A stretch of 64,000 nucleotides of DNA from CAVQEG01 sp963711465 (GTDB taxonomy: Bacteria; Bacteroidota; Ignavibacteria; OLB7). The DNA is taken from contig CAVQEG010000003.1 of NCBI GenBank assembly GCA_963711465.1, positions 62,001 through 126,000 on the forward strand, given 5' to 3'. Positions 25,034 through 33,114 of the stretch are shown here, one piece after another. The position numbers and the translations under genes are program-made. The stretch's first letter is position 1. The number at the start of each line of letters is the position of its first letter. The notes under the pieces are model-generated. The model worked only from the letters and a program-made list of their open reading frames with translations, was not told where the DNA came from and did not search any database.

Positions 25034-26446
25034 ATGCTTCATGCAACGGACGGCGTTCCGCCGTCGCACCGCACTCGTTCCACCCGGTTCATTCGCCTCG
25101 TCATGGCGGCAATCGTCATGATGACGACGACGGTTGCATTTACCGCCTGCGATTCCTCCAGTGCGCCGGACGACTCGAGCGGGGCGCTCGATGCACAGAT
25201 CACCGACCTGCTGAATTCCGCCTCCAACGGACAGGGCCCCGCGTTCTTCACCATGCCGGCTTCGGACGACTACGCGGCAATTCCTCATGATCCGCGCAAC
25301 CCGATCACCGCGGCGAAAGTGGAGCTCGGGAAGATGCTCTACCACGAGACGGCGCTGACGACCAATCCGAAGAATCCGGCGAACCTGATGCAGGGCTCCT
25401 GCGCCTCGTGTCACCACGTCGACGCGGGATTCCAGGCCGGCATGCGCCAGGGAATCGGTACCGGCGGACTCGGGTTCGGCACCAGCGGCGAGGCACGACA
25501 TCCCGATCCCGAATGCACGGTGCAGGAACTCGACGTGCAGCAGATTCGCTCGCCGTCGGCGATGAACCTGGCATGGCAGCCCGACATTCTATGGAACGGC
25601 CAGTTCGGCGCGACCGATCTGAACGTGGGGACCGAAGCGCAGTGGACGGCGGGCACGCCGAAGGAGGTGAATCATCTCGGGTATGAAGGGCTGGAAATTC
25701 AGGCGATCGCGGCGCAGACGGTGCATCGGATGGACATCACGACGTCGATCGTACCGGACAACGCCGAGTACAGGCAGATGTTTGCCGCTGCATTTCCCGC
25801 GATCGATGCGTCGCAGCGCATGACGCCGGAGAATGCGGGACTGGCGATCGCGGCCTACGAGCGGACGCTGCTGGCCAACCACGCGCCGTGGCAGCGCTGG
25901 CTTGGAGGAAATCACGGGGCAATGACCGACCAGCAGAAGCGGGGAGCGATCCTCTTCTTCGGCAAGGCCAATTGCGTGCAGTGCCATACCGGTCCGGCGC
26001 TCGCCAGCATGGCGTTCTACGGCCTCGGTATGGGCGACCTCAACGGTGCCGGCGTGGAGGGATACGATCCGACGGCGCCCGAGCACAAGGGACGTGGCGG
26101 ATTCACCGGCAATTCCGCCGACCTCTACCACTTCAAGGTTCCGCAGCTCTACAACCTGACCGACTCTCCCTTCTACGGACATGGCGGAACGTTCAATACG
26201 ATTCGCGAGGTGATCGAGTACAAGAATCTGGCGGTACCGCAGAACGCGAACGTACCGCAGTCGCAGCTGTCGGAGTGGTTCAAGCCGTTGAATCTGACCG
26301 ATGCGGAGATCGACGACCTGGTGGCATTCCTGTCGGTGGCGCTGCACGACGACGATCTGCACCGCTACGTGCCGACGGCGATTCCCAGCGGATACTGCTT
26401 CCCGGACAACGATCCGCCGGCGCGCGCCGATCGCGGATGCCAATAG
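25034..26446 (+). CDS. di-haem cytochrome c peroxidase / MauG-family lipoprotein
   Basis: The 470-aa product has an N-terminal signal with a lipobox-like A-F-T-A-C, so it is probably a lipoprotein. Two c-type haem sites are present, C-A-S-C-H (about residue 123) and C-V-Q-C-H (about 316). The layout is that of bacterial di-haem peroxidases: an N-terminal E-L-G-K-M-L-Y-H segment and a C-terminal L-Y-N-L-T-D-S-P-F-Y-G-H-G-G-T-F block. These enzymes reduce peroxide or, in the MauG type, modify proteins. A start downstream near M-A-A-I-V-M-M would also give a signal. It converges on the erythromycin-esterase-like gene, 21 bp away. Confidence 0.92.
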   Translation: MLHATDGVPPSHRTRSTRFIRLVMAAIVMMTTTVAFTACDSSSAPDDSSGALDAQITDLLNSASNGQGPAFFTMPASDDYAAIPHDPRNPITAAKVELGKMLYHETALTTNPKNPANLMQGSCASCHHVDAGFQAGMRQGIGTGGLGFGTSGEARHPDPECTVQELDVQQIRSPSAMNLAWQPDILWNGQFGATDLNVGTEAQWTAGTPKEVNHLGYEGLEIQAIAAQTVHRMDITTSIVPDNAEYRQMFAAAFPAIDASQRMTPENAGLAIAAYERTLLANHAPWQRWLGGNHGAMTDQQKRGAILFFGKANCVQCHTGPALASMAFYGLGMGDLNGAGVEGYDPTAPEHKGRGGFTGNSADLYHFKVPQLYNLTDSPFYGHGGTFNTIREVIEYKNLAVPQNANVPQSQLSEWFKPLNLTDAEIDDLVAFLSVALHDDDLHRYVPTAIPSGYCFPDNDPPARADRGCQ

Positions 26447-26467
26447 GGAACGCGGGGCGCTCGGCCT

Positions 26468-27799
26468 CTACATTCCCCAGGGATACGTCTCGGGTTCGTC
26501 GCGGCCTGTGATCGGGTGGATGTGCAGCGGGTGCAGCGCCATCGTGTGGTCGATGTGGATGAAGGCGTCGTAGCGTTCCGGAAGAATCGTCGGGACGTAG
26601 TTGCCGATGCGCTCACTGCGGGGATGGTACACGACGCCGATCGCGCGGTGATGCCGCCAGGCGGAGGCCAGTTCGCTGAGACGCAGATCGTCGCTGAGCA
26701 CGTAGCGGTGCCCGCCGCCGGCGCGGTGGAAGACGTCCTCCCAGCTTTCGGCGCGTGCCTCCGGTACCGGCATCGCCTGCATGCTCGCACCCCACTGCCG
26801 AGCGGCCATGACCGTTCCTTCGTAGCTGCCGAATCCGACGAGCACCACGCCGTCATCCTCGTGCGACTCGCGGACCAGCTGACCGACGTTCACCATTCCC
26901 GCAGATGCCATGTCGGTCGCTCGCGCGTCGCCGACATGCGTGTTGTGTTCCCACACGACGGCCCTTGACCCGGGCCCGTGCTGCGCCGCCAGGCGATCCA
27001 GCGTCTCGCTCATGTGCGAGTCCCGCACGTTCCACGAATCCTCGCTGCCTCCGACCATCGTTCGGTAGTAGTGCTCGGCATTGCGGAGCACCAGCGCGTT
27101 CTGTTCGGTGTTGAATGCCGCCTCCGGATCACCGTCGTACATCGGCGCCCGAGCACGGATGGTCTGCAGCAGATCGACCACCTCCCGCTCGCAGGTCTTC
27201 GGCACGACCATCGTGCTCGCGGCGTACTGCTGGACGTCCTTTTCGTAGGGCTGAAAGCATTCGTAGGCACGACGCGCGGCGGCGACCGCGTCGGGATCGT
27301 TCTTCTCGAGGTACCGGATGATCGCCTCCATCGACTCCCAGAGACTGTAGACGTCCAGGCCGTAGAAGCCGACGCTGGAACCCGTCTCACGGTTGTGGCG
27401 TCTGAGCCATTCGGCAAAGGCGATCACCTCCCAGTTGGACCACATCCACGTCGGCCAACGTTCGTTTCCGAAAAGCACGTCGAGCGCGGAGTCGCCGGAG
27501 TCGCGGTAGCTCTTGACGTACCGGTTGAGTCGGTAGCAGTCGGGCCAGTCGCCTTCGACGGCCACGAAGTCGAAATTCTTCTCGTCGATCAGACGCTGAG
27601 TGAGCCGGGCACGCCAGGTGTAGAATTCCGATGTGCCATGGGAGGCCTCGCCGATGAGGACGAACCGGGCGTCGCCGATCGCGTCGAGAAGCGGATCGAA
27701 GTCCTCGGAAACTTCGAGCACGTGGGACACGTCTCGTACGGTCGTAACGAGCTCACCGATATGCTCTCGTACCAGTCTGTCCTGCCATGTCGGTTGCAT
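26468..27799 (-). CDS. erythromycin esterase-family protein
   Basis: The 443-aa product begins M-Q-P-T-W-Q-D-R-L and contains the family signature L-I-G-E-A-S-H-G-T-S-E-F-Y (about residues 48-60) with the E and H thought to act in hydrolysis. It also has a second conserved site W-E-H-N-T-H-V-G-D-A-R and V-A-V-E-G-D-W-P-D-C-Y. Relatives include true macrolide esterases (EreA/EreB), but most chromosomal copies have unknown substrates and are not resistance genes. There is no mobile element beside it, so macrolide resistance should not be assumed. Confidence 0.88.
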   Translation of the reverse strand: MQPTWQDRLVREHIGELVTTVRDVSHVLEVSEDFDPLLDAIGDARFVLIGEASHGTSEFYTWRARLTQRLIDEKNFDFVAVEGDWPDCYRLNRYVKSYRDSGDSALDVLFGNERWPTWMWSNWEVIAFAEWLRRHNRETGSSVGFYGLDVYSLWESMEAIIRYLEKNDPDAVAAARRAYECFQPYEKDVQQYAASTMVVPKTCEREVVDLLQTIRARAPMYDGDPEAAFNTEQNALVLRNAEHYYRTMVGGSEDSWNVRDSHMSETLDRLAAQHGPGSRAVVWEHNTHVGDARATDMASAGMVNVGQLVRESHEDDGVVLVGFGSYEGTVMAARQWGASMQAMPVPEARAESWEDVFHRAGGGHRYVLSDDLRLSELASAWRHHRAIGVVYHPRSERIGNYVPTILPERYDAFIHIDHTMALHPLHIHPITGRDEPETYPWGM

Positions 27800-27888
27800 T
27801 GGGTGCCTCAGGAGTTTGTGCCGGGCAGACGCGCAATGGGTATGCCGCCGGGTGATGCAGTCCGGGACGATTCGAAACCCCGTCGACC

Positions 27889-28668
27889 ATGTTCGATTTC
27901 TTCACGAACCGGCGTCGCCGAAACGCGATGCAGCGACCGTTCCCCGATGAATGGGATGCACTCCTGCGTCGGACGTTCCGGCTCTATGCACGGCTGCCCG
28001 GTGAGCTGCGGCGCCGGCTGCAGCAGACCGTGATGGTGTTCCTCGAGGAGAAGATCTTCGAAGGGTGTGCGGGACTGGAGATCACCGATGAAATCCGTGT
28101 GACGATCGCCGCGCAGGCCTGCGTGCTGCTGCTGAAGCTCGACCACGACTACTACTCCGATCTTCGCACGATCCTCGTCTATCCGACTGCCTACATCGCC
28201 AGAGAGAACCATCGCGACGGATGGATCGTGCGCGACGGACATCAGATTCGGCTGGGAGAGGCGTGGCAGTACGGAGCGGTGGTGCTCTCCTGGGACGATG
28301 TCCTGCACGGCGGTGAGGAACCGCAGGACGGACACAACGTGGCGCTGCACGAATTCGCCCACAAACTCGATCAGGAAACCGGCGCGTCCAACGGTACACC
28401 GCTGCTGAAGAATCGCGAACAGTACGAGTCGTGGAATCGCGTGCTTACCAATGCCTTCGCCCTGCTGCGCCAGCGAAGCATGGTGGGCACCGCCTGGCCG
28501 CTCGACGACTACGGTGCCACCAATCCGGCCGAGTTCTTCTCCGTCTCCGTCGAAGCGTTCTTCGAACTGCCGACCGCATTGCGTGAGCACTACCCGGAGC
28601 TGTATGAACAGCTCGTCGGATACTTCGGACAGGATCCGGCGACCTACTTCGAGAGCCCGAACGCGTGA
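27889..28668 (+). CDS. mtfA: MtfA-like zinc peptidase
   Basis: The 259-aa protein carries the M90 metallopeptidase motif H-E-F-A-H (in N-V-A-L-H-E-F-A-H-K-L-D, about residue 153) followed by N-P-A-E-F-F-S-V-S-V-E-A-F-F, the third ligand region with the Glu. The order and the N-terminal block F-P-D-E-W and I-T-D-E-I-R-V-T-I-A-A-Q-A-C fit MtfA, which in Escherichia coli binds the Mlc repressor and cleaves small peptides. Mlc partners are not expected in this lineage, so the target is unknown. It is divergent from the erythromycin-esterase-like gene and 65 bp upstream of the next lipoprotein gene. Confidence 0.9.
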   Translation: MFDFFTNRRRRNAMQRPFPDEWDALLRRTFRLYARLPGELRRRLQQTVMVFLEEKIFEGCAGLEITDEIRVTIAAQACVLLLKLDHDYYSDLRTILVYPTAYIARENHRDGWIVRDGHQIRLGEAWQYGAVVLSWDDVLHGGEEPQDGHNVALHEFAHKLDQETGASNGTPLLKNREQYESWNRVLTNAFALLRQRSMVGTAWPLDDYGATNPAEFFSVSVEAFFELPTALREHYPELYEQLVGYFGQDPATYFESPNA

Positions 28669-28733
28669 GAACCGCACGGCACGGGAGTTGAATCGAACGA
28701 TGCGTGCCGCAACGCCGACGAACGAGGAATCCG

Positions 28734-29339
28734 ATGCCACGCCCACCGAACACACTGCTCATCCTGCTGGCGCTGACGCTGCTTGCAGTCGGCTGCTCCG
28801 ACGATGGAGACGAACCGGGCGGAGGCGTTGCGAATACCTCGCAGGCCAACGACACCGCGGGGCACGAATCGCTGAGTCCGGAGGAAGTCGAGGAGACCTC
28901 GCACGTCATGGCGCGCCTGGCGGTGATGGATTCGGTGGAGGTGGCTATGGCGGATGCGGCGATCGAACGGACGCAGAACACCAGACTGCGCGAGGCGTCA
29001 GAGGGAATCCGCCAGGAGCATCGCACGCTGCTCCGGCGCGTGGACAGTCTTGCCACCGCAATCGGAATCGCACCCGAGCTCGAGCCCGGTCTCACGCCAT
29101 ACGAGGATCTGAAGCGTCGGCTCGATGAGCTGCGCGCGACCAATCCCGGCGCGTTCGAGCGCATCTACGTTCAGGATCTCGTCACCCGCGATCAGGAGGC
29201 AGTGACGTTGCTGCGTCGTTACCACGACGAGGTCCCCAGTCGTCACGTCCGTGCCTACATCGAGGAGATTCTGCCGGTCTACGAACGCAACCTCGAATTC
29301 GCGCTCGAGCTTCAGAACGGGATGCACGGAGCGGTGTGA
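28734..29339 (+). CDS. DUF4142-like lipoprotein
   Basis: The ATG at 28734 follows GAGGAA at good spacing. A signal peptide with lipobox L-A-V-G-C is followed by a low-complexity linker and an alpha-helical domain of about 150 residues (A-V-M-D-S-V-E-V-A-M, I-R-Q-E-H-R-T-L-L-R-R-V, L-V-T-R-D-Q-E-A-V-T-L-L). The long helices and spaced histidines resemble DUF4142 (ferritin-like) periplasmic proteins. The match is by pattern only. The product is 201 aa. Confidence 0.75.
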   Translation: MPRPPNTLLILLALTLLAVGCSDDGDEPGGGVANTSQANDTAGHESLSPEEVEETSHVMARLAVMDSVEVAMADAAIERTQNTRLREASEGIRQEHRTLLRRVDSLATAIGIAPELEPGLTPYEDLKRRLDELRATNPGAFERIYVQDLVTRDQEAVTLLRRYHDEVPSRHVRAYIEEILPVYERNLEFALELQNGMHGAV

Positions 29340-29458
29340 CGGGAATTCGGAAATCGCGGTGCTCGCGGCGTGGCGGAATTCCTGGCTCAGTCACCGTCCG
29401 GCAACCGTCTCGCCGGCCCGATCATTTCACGCCAGCCACTCCTCGTACGACAGCTACT

Positions 29459-30694
29459 CTACAGCGTTCTCCTCGGAGGCACGACGACGTTCGCCGTCAG
29501 CAGTCCCATCGCAAGGGCGACGGCGACGAGGGCGACGCTGAAGGCGGCCTCGACGCCGGCGGTAACGTCGCGTGCGACGAATCGCTCCAGACTTCCGAAG
29601 CCGATCGATCCGGGGACGAGGAGAAGCAGGCCGGGGAGAAGGGGAACCGCGGCGGGACGTCGCAGCGTGCGACCGAAGATGTTGGAAAGCGATCCGAGCG
29701 CCACCGCACCGAGAAACGCTCCGAGTTCAGGTCCCAGCAATGACGCGCCTGCACGGGCACCGGTGAAGCCGGCGATGGAGGCGAGCGTGATCCAGATTCC
29801 GTCCCTCGGCATGGCGCGCATCAGCACGGTGAGCGCCGGCGGTGTCAGCAGCAGCGATACCCACAGCGTCCAGTCAGGTAGCGGCAGCGGCGGTCCTGTC
29901 TGTGAGAGCGTCGGGAAGAGTCGAACCACCTGCCCGCCGAGCGCGACGCCGAAGGCGATCTGGAGGAATACGAGGATGGCGCCGGTCAGCCGTGCGGTGC
30001 CGCTGACGAGGTTGCCCGTGGCCAGCTCGGTCATTGCTGTGGTGACCGTCAGTCCCGGAAGCAGGATGATCAGCCCTGCCAGCGTCGTGAGGTAGATGGA
30101 GAACGGCGCCAACTGCGAAGCCGCGACGGTGGCAAGGGCCGAGGCGATCACGCCGGCGACGATCTCGAACACACGTCGGGTGGCATCCGAGCGCGCCAGC
30201 AGCACGTCGGCGAGTCCGACGGCGAGCCCGACGAGGGTCGCCGCGGCCATTTCCCGCCACCCGCCGCCGAAGATCCGCGCCGCCGTTCCCGTCGCCACGC
30301 AGTATGCCGCGATCGACACGATGGCCGAGTAGCGGTTGGGCGCGGCAATGATGTGCTCGACTTCGACCGACGCGTCGGCGACGTCGATTTCGCCGCCGAT
30401 CGTCCGCTCGGCAAGCTCGTCGAGGCGCGTCAGCTTCTCGAGGTTCAGTTCGATCGACTCGGCGCGGATAACGCTCGTGCGGTGATCCTCGGGTCGATCG
30501 AAGCCGGCGAAGATGCCGGTGGGAATCGAGAAGAAGACGCCGTCGAGTCCGAGCCGCGCGAGCACGCGCTTCATCGTGCTCTCCAGCTGGTGCGTCGGCG
30601 TTCCATAGCGGTGCAGAGCGCCGGCGAGACGCAACGCGAACGCGGTGCGGCGATCGGAGACTTCCGAAGCGGAGCGGGATGGTACGAGGGTCAT
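29459..30694 (-). CDS. threonine/serine exporter family protein (ThrE-like)
   Basis: From ATG at 30694 (M-T-L-V-P-S-R-S) the 411-aa product has an N-terminal cytoplasmic domain with G-A-L-H-R-Y-G-T-P-T-H-Q-L-E (DUF1212). Ten hydrophobic helices follow, with L-L-P-G-L-T-V-T-T-A-M-T-E-L and V-P-L-L-P-G-L-L-L-L-V-P-G-S-I-G-F as repeated P-G loops (DUF1212 and DUF3815 halves fused). This matches the fused ThrE-type exporter of threonine and serine. Beyond the first half nothing is missing. It is divergent from the acyl-CoA synthetase gene. Confidence 0.88.
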   Translation of the reverse strand: MTLVPSRSASEVSDRRTAFALRLAGALHRYGTPTHQLESTMKRVLARLGLDGVFFSIPTGIFAGFDRPEDHRTSVIRAESIELNLEKLTRLDELAERTIGGEIDVADASVEVEHIIAAPNRYSAIVSIAAYCVATGTAARIFGGGWREMAAATLVGLAVGLADVLLARSDATRRVFEIVAGVIASALATVAASQLAPFSIYLTTLAGLIILLPGLTVTTAMTELATGNLVSGTARLTGAILVFLQIAFGVALGGQVVRLFPTLSQTGPPLPLPDWTLWVSLLLTPPALTVLMRAMPRDGIWITLASIAGFTGARAGASLLGPELGAFLGAVALGSLSNIFGRTLRRPAAVPLLPGLLLLVPGSIGFGSLERFVARDVTAGVEAAFSVALVAVALAMGLLTANVVVPPRRTL

Positions 30695-30725
30695 GAGTAC
30701 GGTCAACGCAGAGGCGGGCACGACT

Positions 30726-30767
30726 GACGGCAATCCGGCGACGGCAATCCTGTGACGACGATCCGGC
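30726..30767. repeat. 3 x 14-bp tandem repeat in a divergent intergenic region
   Basis: Three 14-bp units, GACGGCAATCCGGC, GACGGCAATCCTGT and GACGACGATCCGGC, follow one another exactly, between the ThrE and acyl-CoA synthetase genes. Confidence 0.8.
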
Positions 30768-30884
30768 GATGACCGTCGTCATTCCGAACGTCGCACGGTA
30801 TGCCGATCATGGAGTGTGGCGAATATCGCAACGTCGCCCGTCTCCGTCCGAATTCGAATTCCTCCTCTCACCATTCAGACCGAC

Positions 30885-32984
30885 ATGTCGCTCGATCCCA
30901 TCATGCGTCCCGGCACGATCGCTGTCATCGGCGCATCGCGTTCGCCGAATACGATCGGCAACCAGATTCTCGGCAACCTCGTGCGGCATGGATTCACCGG
31001 TGCCGTCTATCCGGTCAACCCGTCGGCACGCTCGATCGGTTCGATCCGGGCGTGGCCCGACATCGCGTCGGTGCCCGATGCGGTCGACCTCGCGGTCGTC
31101 GTCGTTCCGAAGGACCACGTGCTGTCGGTGGCCGAGGGATGCGGCCGCGCCGGCGTGAAGGGACTGGTCGTGATCTCCGCCGGCTTCCGTGAGGTCGGCG
31201 TCGAGGGAGCCGCTCGTGAACGGGAGCTGATGCATGTCGTTCGCCGCTATGGCATGCGGATGATCGGACCGAACTGCATGGGCGTGCTCAACGCGGACCC
31301 GGCGGTGTCGATGAACGCCACGTTCGCGCCGGTGATGCCGCCGTTCGGCGGTGCCGCGTTCGTCTCGCAGTCCGGAGCGCTCGGCGCAAGCGTGCTCGAC
31401 TACGCCGCAGAGTACGGCGTCGGCATCTCGCAGTTCGTCTCGATGGGCAACAAGCCGGACGTCAGCGGCAACGACATGCTCGAGCAGTGGGAGCACGACG
31501 ACGCTGTTCGTGTGATCATGATGTACGTCGAGAGCTTCGGCAATCCGCGGAACTTCCTGGAGATCGCCCGGCGGATCACGCGTCGCAAGCCGATCATCGT
31601 CGTCAAGTCGGGCCGCTCGAGCGTAGGCGCGCGCGCGGCCAGCTCGCACACCGGTGCGCTGGCTGCCAGTGATACCGCCGTCGACGCCATGTTCGCCCAG
31701 GCCGGCGTGCTTCGCGCAGCGTCCATCCAGGAAATGTTCGACATCGCCACTGCATTCACCGATCGTCCCGTTCCGCGAACTCCCGGTGTTGCCGTGGTGA
31801 CCAACGCAGGGGGACCCGGCATTCTCGCGGCGGACGCGATCGAGGCGAACGGGCTGGACATGGTGGAGCTGCAGGCGGAGACCGTCGAACGGCTGCGACC
31901 GTTGTTTCCCGAGGAGGCATCGCTGCGCAATCCGCTCGACATGATCGCATCGGCAAATGCCAGCGGGTACAGCGCGGCGCTGGACGCATTGCTGTCGGAC
32001 CCGGGCGTCTCGTCGGCCGTCGCGATTTTCGTCCCGCCGCTCGGTGTTCGCACCGAGGATATCGCCGTTGCGATCGGGCAGGCGGCAGCGACACATCATG
32101 AGAAGACGATGCTGGCGGTGCTGATGGGACACGAGGGACTGCCGCAGGGGCGGGCCGAACTGCATCGCGCCGGAGTGCCCGCCTACGTATTCCCCGAGGC
32201 CGCCGCCGGCGCTCTGGGCGCACTGCTCCGATACGGTCGTGTCCGTTCGCGACCCGAGCCGACGTATCCTCGCCTTGAGGTGGATCGCGCCGGCGCCGAG
32301 AGAATTCTCCGCACTGCATCCGAGGCCGGCCGTTCGAAGCTTCGGGAGGATCAGGTGCTCGAACTGCTGGGGTGCTACGGCATTCCGGTGGCGCGCTCGG
32401 TGATGGCTGTCGCCGAAGATGACGCGCTCGATGCCGCCGAACGATTCGGATATCCGGTGGTGATGAAAGTCGTCGCACGCGATGTGGTCCACAAGAGCGA
32501 CATCGGCGGAGTACGCGTCGGCATTGCCGATGCGGACGCGGTGCGTGCGACGTTCATGGAGCTGCGTGCCGCGGCCGACCGCGCGGGCTCCACAGCCGAC
32601 GGCGTGCTGGTCCAGCAGATGGTGCGGGGCGGACGCGAGACGATCTGCGGCATGGTCCGCGACCCCTCGTTCGGACCGCTGGTGATGTTCGGCCTGGGAG
32701 GAATTTTCGTCGAGGCGCTTCGCGACGTCGTCTTCCGGATTGCGCCGATCACTCGGGAGGACGCGCGGGAAATGGTCGAGTCGATTCGAGGCGTTCGGGT
32801 GCTGCGGGGAATCCGGGGAGAACCGGCATCGGACACCGAGGCCATCGTCGACGTGCTGGTGCGCATTTCCCAACTGGCGATCGACCTGCCGGATGTGGAG
32901 GAACTGGACATCAATCCGCTGCTGGCGGGTTCCGACGGCGTCGTGGCGCTCGACGCGAGGATACGGACGGCGCACGCGGACTGA
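30885..32984 (+). CDS. ADP-forming acetate/acyl-CoA synthetase, fused subunits
   Basis: The 699-aa protein combines the alpha part (CoA-binding: I-A-V-I-G-A-S-R-S-P-N-T-I-G-N, then F-V-S-Q-S-G-A-L-G-A-S-V-L-D) with the beta part. The beta part is an ATP-grasp domain from about residue 490, with Y-P-V-V-M-K-V-V-A-R-D-V-V-H-K-S-D-I-G-G-V and F-V-E-A-L-R-D-V-V-F-R-I-A-P. The phosphorylated histidine lies in S-S-H-T-G-A-L-A. The reaction is acyl-CoA + ADP + Pi = acid + CoA + ATP, giving substrate-level ATP. I chose the ATG at 30885; an upstream in-frame start near 30816 would add an unusual N-terminus. Confidence 0.93.
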   Translation: MSLDPIMRPGTIAVIGASRSPNTIGNQILGNLVRHGFTGAVYPVNPSARSIGSIRAWPDIASVPDAVDLAVVVVPKDHVLSVAEGCGRAGVKGLVVISAGFREVGVEGAARERELMHVVRRYGMRMIGPNCMGVLNADPAVSMNATFAPVMPPFGGAAFVSQSGALGASVLDYAAEYGVGISQFVSMGNKPDVSGNDMLEQWEHDDAVRVIMMYVESFGNPRNFLEIARRITRRKPIIVVKSGRSSVGARAASSHTGALAASDTAVDAMFAQAGVLRAASIQEMFDIATAFTDRPVPRTPGVAVVTNAGGPGILAADAIEANGLDMVELQAETVERLRPLFPEEASLRNPLDMIASANASGYSAALDALLSDPGVSSAVAIFVPPLGVRTEDIAVAIGQAAATHHEKTMLAVLMGHEGLPQGRAELHRAGVPAYVFPEAAAGALGALLRYGRVRSRPEPTYPRLEVDRAGAERILRTASEAGRSKLREDQVLELLGCYGIPVARSVMAVAEDDALDAAERFGYPVVMKVVARDVVHKSDIGGVRVGIADADAVRATFMELRAAADRAGSTADGVLVQQMVRGGRETICGMVRDPSFGPLVMFGLGGIFVEALRDVVFRIAPITREDAREMVESIRGVRVLRGIRGEPASDTEAIVDVLVRISQLAIDLPDVEELDINPLLAGSDGVVALDARIRTAHAD

Positions 32985-33114
32985 GCGCCGCAAGCTCGGG
33001 ATCGAGCGCTCGCGCAGCGCAAATACTGCACCGAATCCACGCCTCGGCGGCGTATCTTCATCGCCACCCCACCCCAGTCCGTTCTGACTTCTCACCGAGG
33101 AATTTCGACACTGT

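Noticed and set aside
26468..27799. Acquired macrolide-resistance gene
   Set aside because: Family membership alone does not show macrolide esterase activity, and there is no mobile element or other resistance gene beside it.
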